From Auriscalpium vulgare (taxonomy: Eukaryota > Basidiomycota > Agaricomycetes > Russulales > Auriscalpiaceae), in assembly GCA_019915015.1 (NCBI GenBank), contig JAHBBC010000017.1:248001-312000 (forward strand): DNA of 64,000 nt, given 5' to 3'. This document shows positions 62,033 through 64,000 of the stretch, piece after piece. The position numbers were made by a program, and so were the translations under genes. Numbering within the stretch: position 1 is the first letter of the stretch; each line of letters starts with the position of its first letter. The notes below the pieces were generated by a model. That model was not told where the DNA came from, did not search any database, and saw only the letters and a program-made list of their open reading frames with translations.

Positions 62033-63712
62033 CTACGAGACGTGAGGTATGTTGTGCGTCCATCGGATAGAACGGTACGCAGCCTCTGGCAGCGGCCAAA
62101 GCGTGGTGAATGCCAACGTGATGAGGATAAGTCGAGCAACCACGTACACCGCGGTGGAAAGTATGATGACGACCATTGTAAAGAAAACACCGAAGGAGTC
62201 ACTCTCAGAGTCACCACGCTGATACCCAAAGAAGTCACACACAGCAATTAAAATGAAGAGAAATACGGGAAAGGTTGTTATCGCGGCTGACGAGACACGC
62301 CAGCAGATAGCTCTGTGTTCGAAGGGAAGGTATAATGCCAGGCGATACAGTGGATCGCGCCGAAGATAATCGTGATGATGAGTCCGAGAGCGCTGGCAGT
62401 ACCTGGGGCGCCATCCTCACACGGGCCGGTGCCGGCACTATAGAACGCTGGGACACGCGAGACCGACTGTAGATCGACCGAGTCATCTTGGTCACCGAGG
62501 ATGATCCCCACTGCCGCCTTCACCGACCAACCCGGCCAGTACGACCAGCTGCGATCAGGCCGCTTGCCGGCGAAACGAATAGGGCCGCCAACGTTGAGAG
62601 GCTTGCTCCACCAGGCCACATACATCGCGAGCGTCATGGCCGCATACGCAAGCGTCATGACCTCCAGCTGCGTGATCGGCAGCCCTTCTGACCGACGCGC
62701 AATGCACTGGATGATGAACCACAGGGTCTGAAGGACAGCCAGGATCTTTGACAGCGCGTCGGCCTTCCCTAGCGCCCGGATCTCGTCTTCTGTGGGAGGG
62801 ATGATCTCTCCGTCGTGCACCAGGTCAACAACGGTGTAGGGGTCTAGCGGGTGGACAGGCTGTCCCTTCTCGTAGACGTGGAATCCACCCATAAGGATGA
62901 AAAACCCGTGTCGGATGGTCCACTCTGCGATGCGCGTTAGTGAGCACCTGGCGATATATCATGCATCACCGAGGGACTTACGGGCGGACAAGCGGCTGAC
63001 CTGATCCCACTCACTATCGCACAAGATGTCGGCCCCGTTTCCTCGCGATGTCTGAGAGGCAGAGAGGAGGTGCGCGTCATCTTGCCGGACAATAGTCAAG
63101 ACTGTCAAGCAAGACTCTCTCCAAGGGGACTTGGACTTACGTGTGGATTGATCTACATACCTCAAGAATCAGCGATATGACATACGCTGTATGATACGAG
63201 CACGTACCCCCTTCATCTATCAGTGAGGTGATCTTTGGACCACCCGGCCACGTCGTCAGCTTCCTCTTCGACATCCACGCAGACTGTGCGGGCTTCCGGG
63301 CACGCCCCAACCTTTCGGCGATGTTACGGGCTTTCACGTTCTGGCGAATCGCCCATGCAAGGACCCACTCCGGCACGAGTAGTGTCACGACGACAACCTT
63401 CGCCATGTCCACGGTGTTCAGGAGCTGCGAGCGCCAGTCGCTGGAGGGCCGCGCGATGTTCCGGTGGACCGCAGTCCAGACACACGCGAAGACGGTCGTC
63501 AGGCAGCCGAGCACAATGTTCGACAGAGTCCTGCAAGCGTGGATGTCCAAGCATGCGGTCGAGGGGTCGGTGAGGGCCGCTGCGATGGTGGCAGTGGAGT
63601 TGAAGGGGAGAGTGAAATTGGCAACGGGCGAGCCGCTGCCACCCCGCGCGAGCAGGGCGTGTACGAGATACGAGAGGACGAGCATGCTGGTTAGTGCACA
63701 TTGCCAATGCAT
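62033..63712 (-). pseudogene. Agaricomycete multi-membrane protein, paralogue of 4859-6260, one frameshift
   Basis: The minus-strand start at 63712 (MHWQCAL) opens a hydrophobic leader that could be a signal peptide or first membrane span. Exon 1 reaches about 63213, one or two very small exons may follow, then an exon ending at 62982 (VSRLSA), then 62924 to 62033. Blocks FACVWTAVHRNIARP, VPEWVLAWAIRQ, WTIRHGFFILMGGF, DALSKILAVLQTLW and a C-terminal span ending IPHVS match the plus-strand paralogue. Near 62311 one base is missing relative to the paralogue (ACAGAGC for ACAGAAGC), which breaks the frame between the mid-protein spans and the C-terminal span. The family is widespread in Agaricomycetes and uncharacterised. 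The break differs from the one in the other copy. Confidence 0.7.
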
Positions 63713-64000
63713 GCTGCCTGATATACTGGAAGGCACGAGGTCAACATGCGCTGCGACGCTTGCGCGTTCAGCGATGCTTTTCTAGTTCATTCCGGCCATC
63801 CCTTCATCTCGGCGGCTGTGTCGTTGTCAGCGCTGGTCAAAATCGAATGAAAGTGTCACATACCGCGTCCGCCTTATCGCTCTCCAATATGAAGCCCACG
63901 ATTTGCGCCTCGAGCACCCTCTGGCGGCATCGGATTGCACTTCTCCCATCGTATCGATGGGCCTGCAGTTCGAGCACCATCATGCAACGACACTCGCAGA
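63713..64000. other. Right edge, upstream of the membrane-protein gene
   Basis: No gene was recognised. It probably holds the promoter of the minus-strand gene ending at 62033. Confidence 0.45.

Overview
The window is fungal DNA, most probably from an agaricomycete (mushroom-forming basidiomycete). The grounds are short GT-AG introns of about 50-90 bp, GC-rich genes, F-box/LRR proteins, a family of small multi-membrane proteins that is expanded in Agaricomycetes, a Plavaka-type DNA transposase remnant, a Tad-like LINE, and fungal Copia and Gypsy elements. No bacterial features, rRNA genes or CRISPR arrays were seen.

Left flank (1-6716): the 3' part of a zinc-finger-like gene (1-721), a Plavaka-type transposon remnant (about 850-2510), a two-exon proline/serine-rich unknown gene (3364-4170), and a membrane-protein gene with one frameshift (4859-6260). 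Right flank (57205-64000): a short-motif-rich stretch, one membrane-protein gene (about 59290-60175, minus) and a paralogue of the left-flank membrane protein (62033-63712, minus).

The middle (6717-57204) is a segmental tandem duplication built around transposable elements. Copy 1 is a Tad-like LINE (6717-15985, minus, split by an intact Copia element 10688-15298), an F-box gene (15960-17109), an F-box/LRR-like gene (17464-19515, minus) and an NLR gene (19976-22730, cut short). A Gypsy element (A, 22731-31599) joins it to copy 2. Copy 2 is the LINE without the Copia (31600-33720), the F-box gene (33699-34849), the F-box/LRR-like gene (35204-38819) interrupted by a long-inverted-repeat DNA element with an 8-bp target duplication (35838-37424), an intact Gypsy element (B, 38820-48624), and the NLR gene (49120-57204) interrupted by a 4.7-kb composite insertion (51150-55865). 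Every insertion has its empty site in the other copy. Gypsy A has unmatched flanks: its 5' LTR lies in the NLR and its 3' LTR lies in the LINE. This fits unequal recombination between two Gypsy A insertions. It fits equally well an assembly that crossed from one haplotype to the other through a shared repeat.

The host genes of the duplicated block are two F-box proteins (predicted SCF ubiquitin-ligase adaptors) and a HeLo/MLKL-like - NB-ARC - TPR immune-type receptor. Neither NLR copy is intact here. Single-base run-length differences at several places mean that some frameshifts could be sequence errors.
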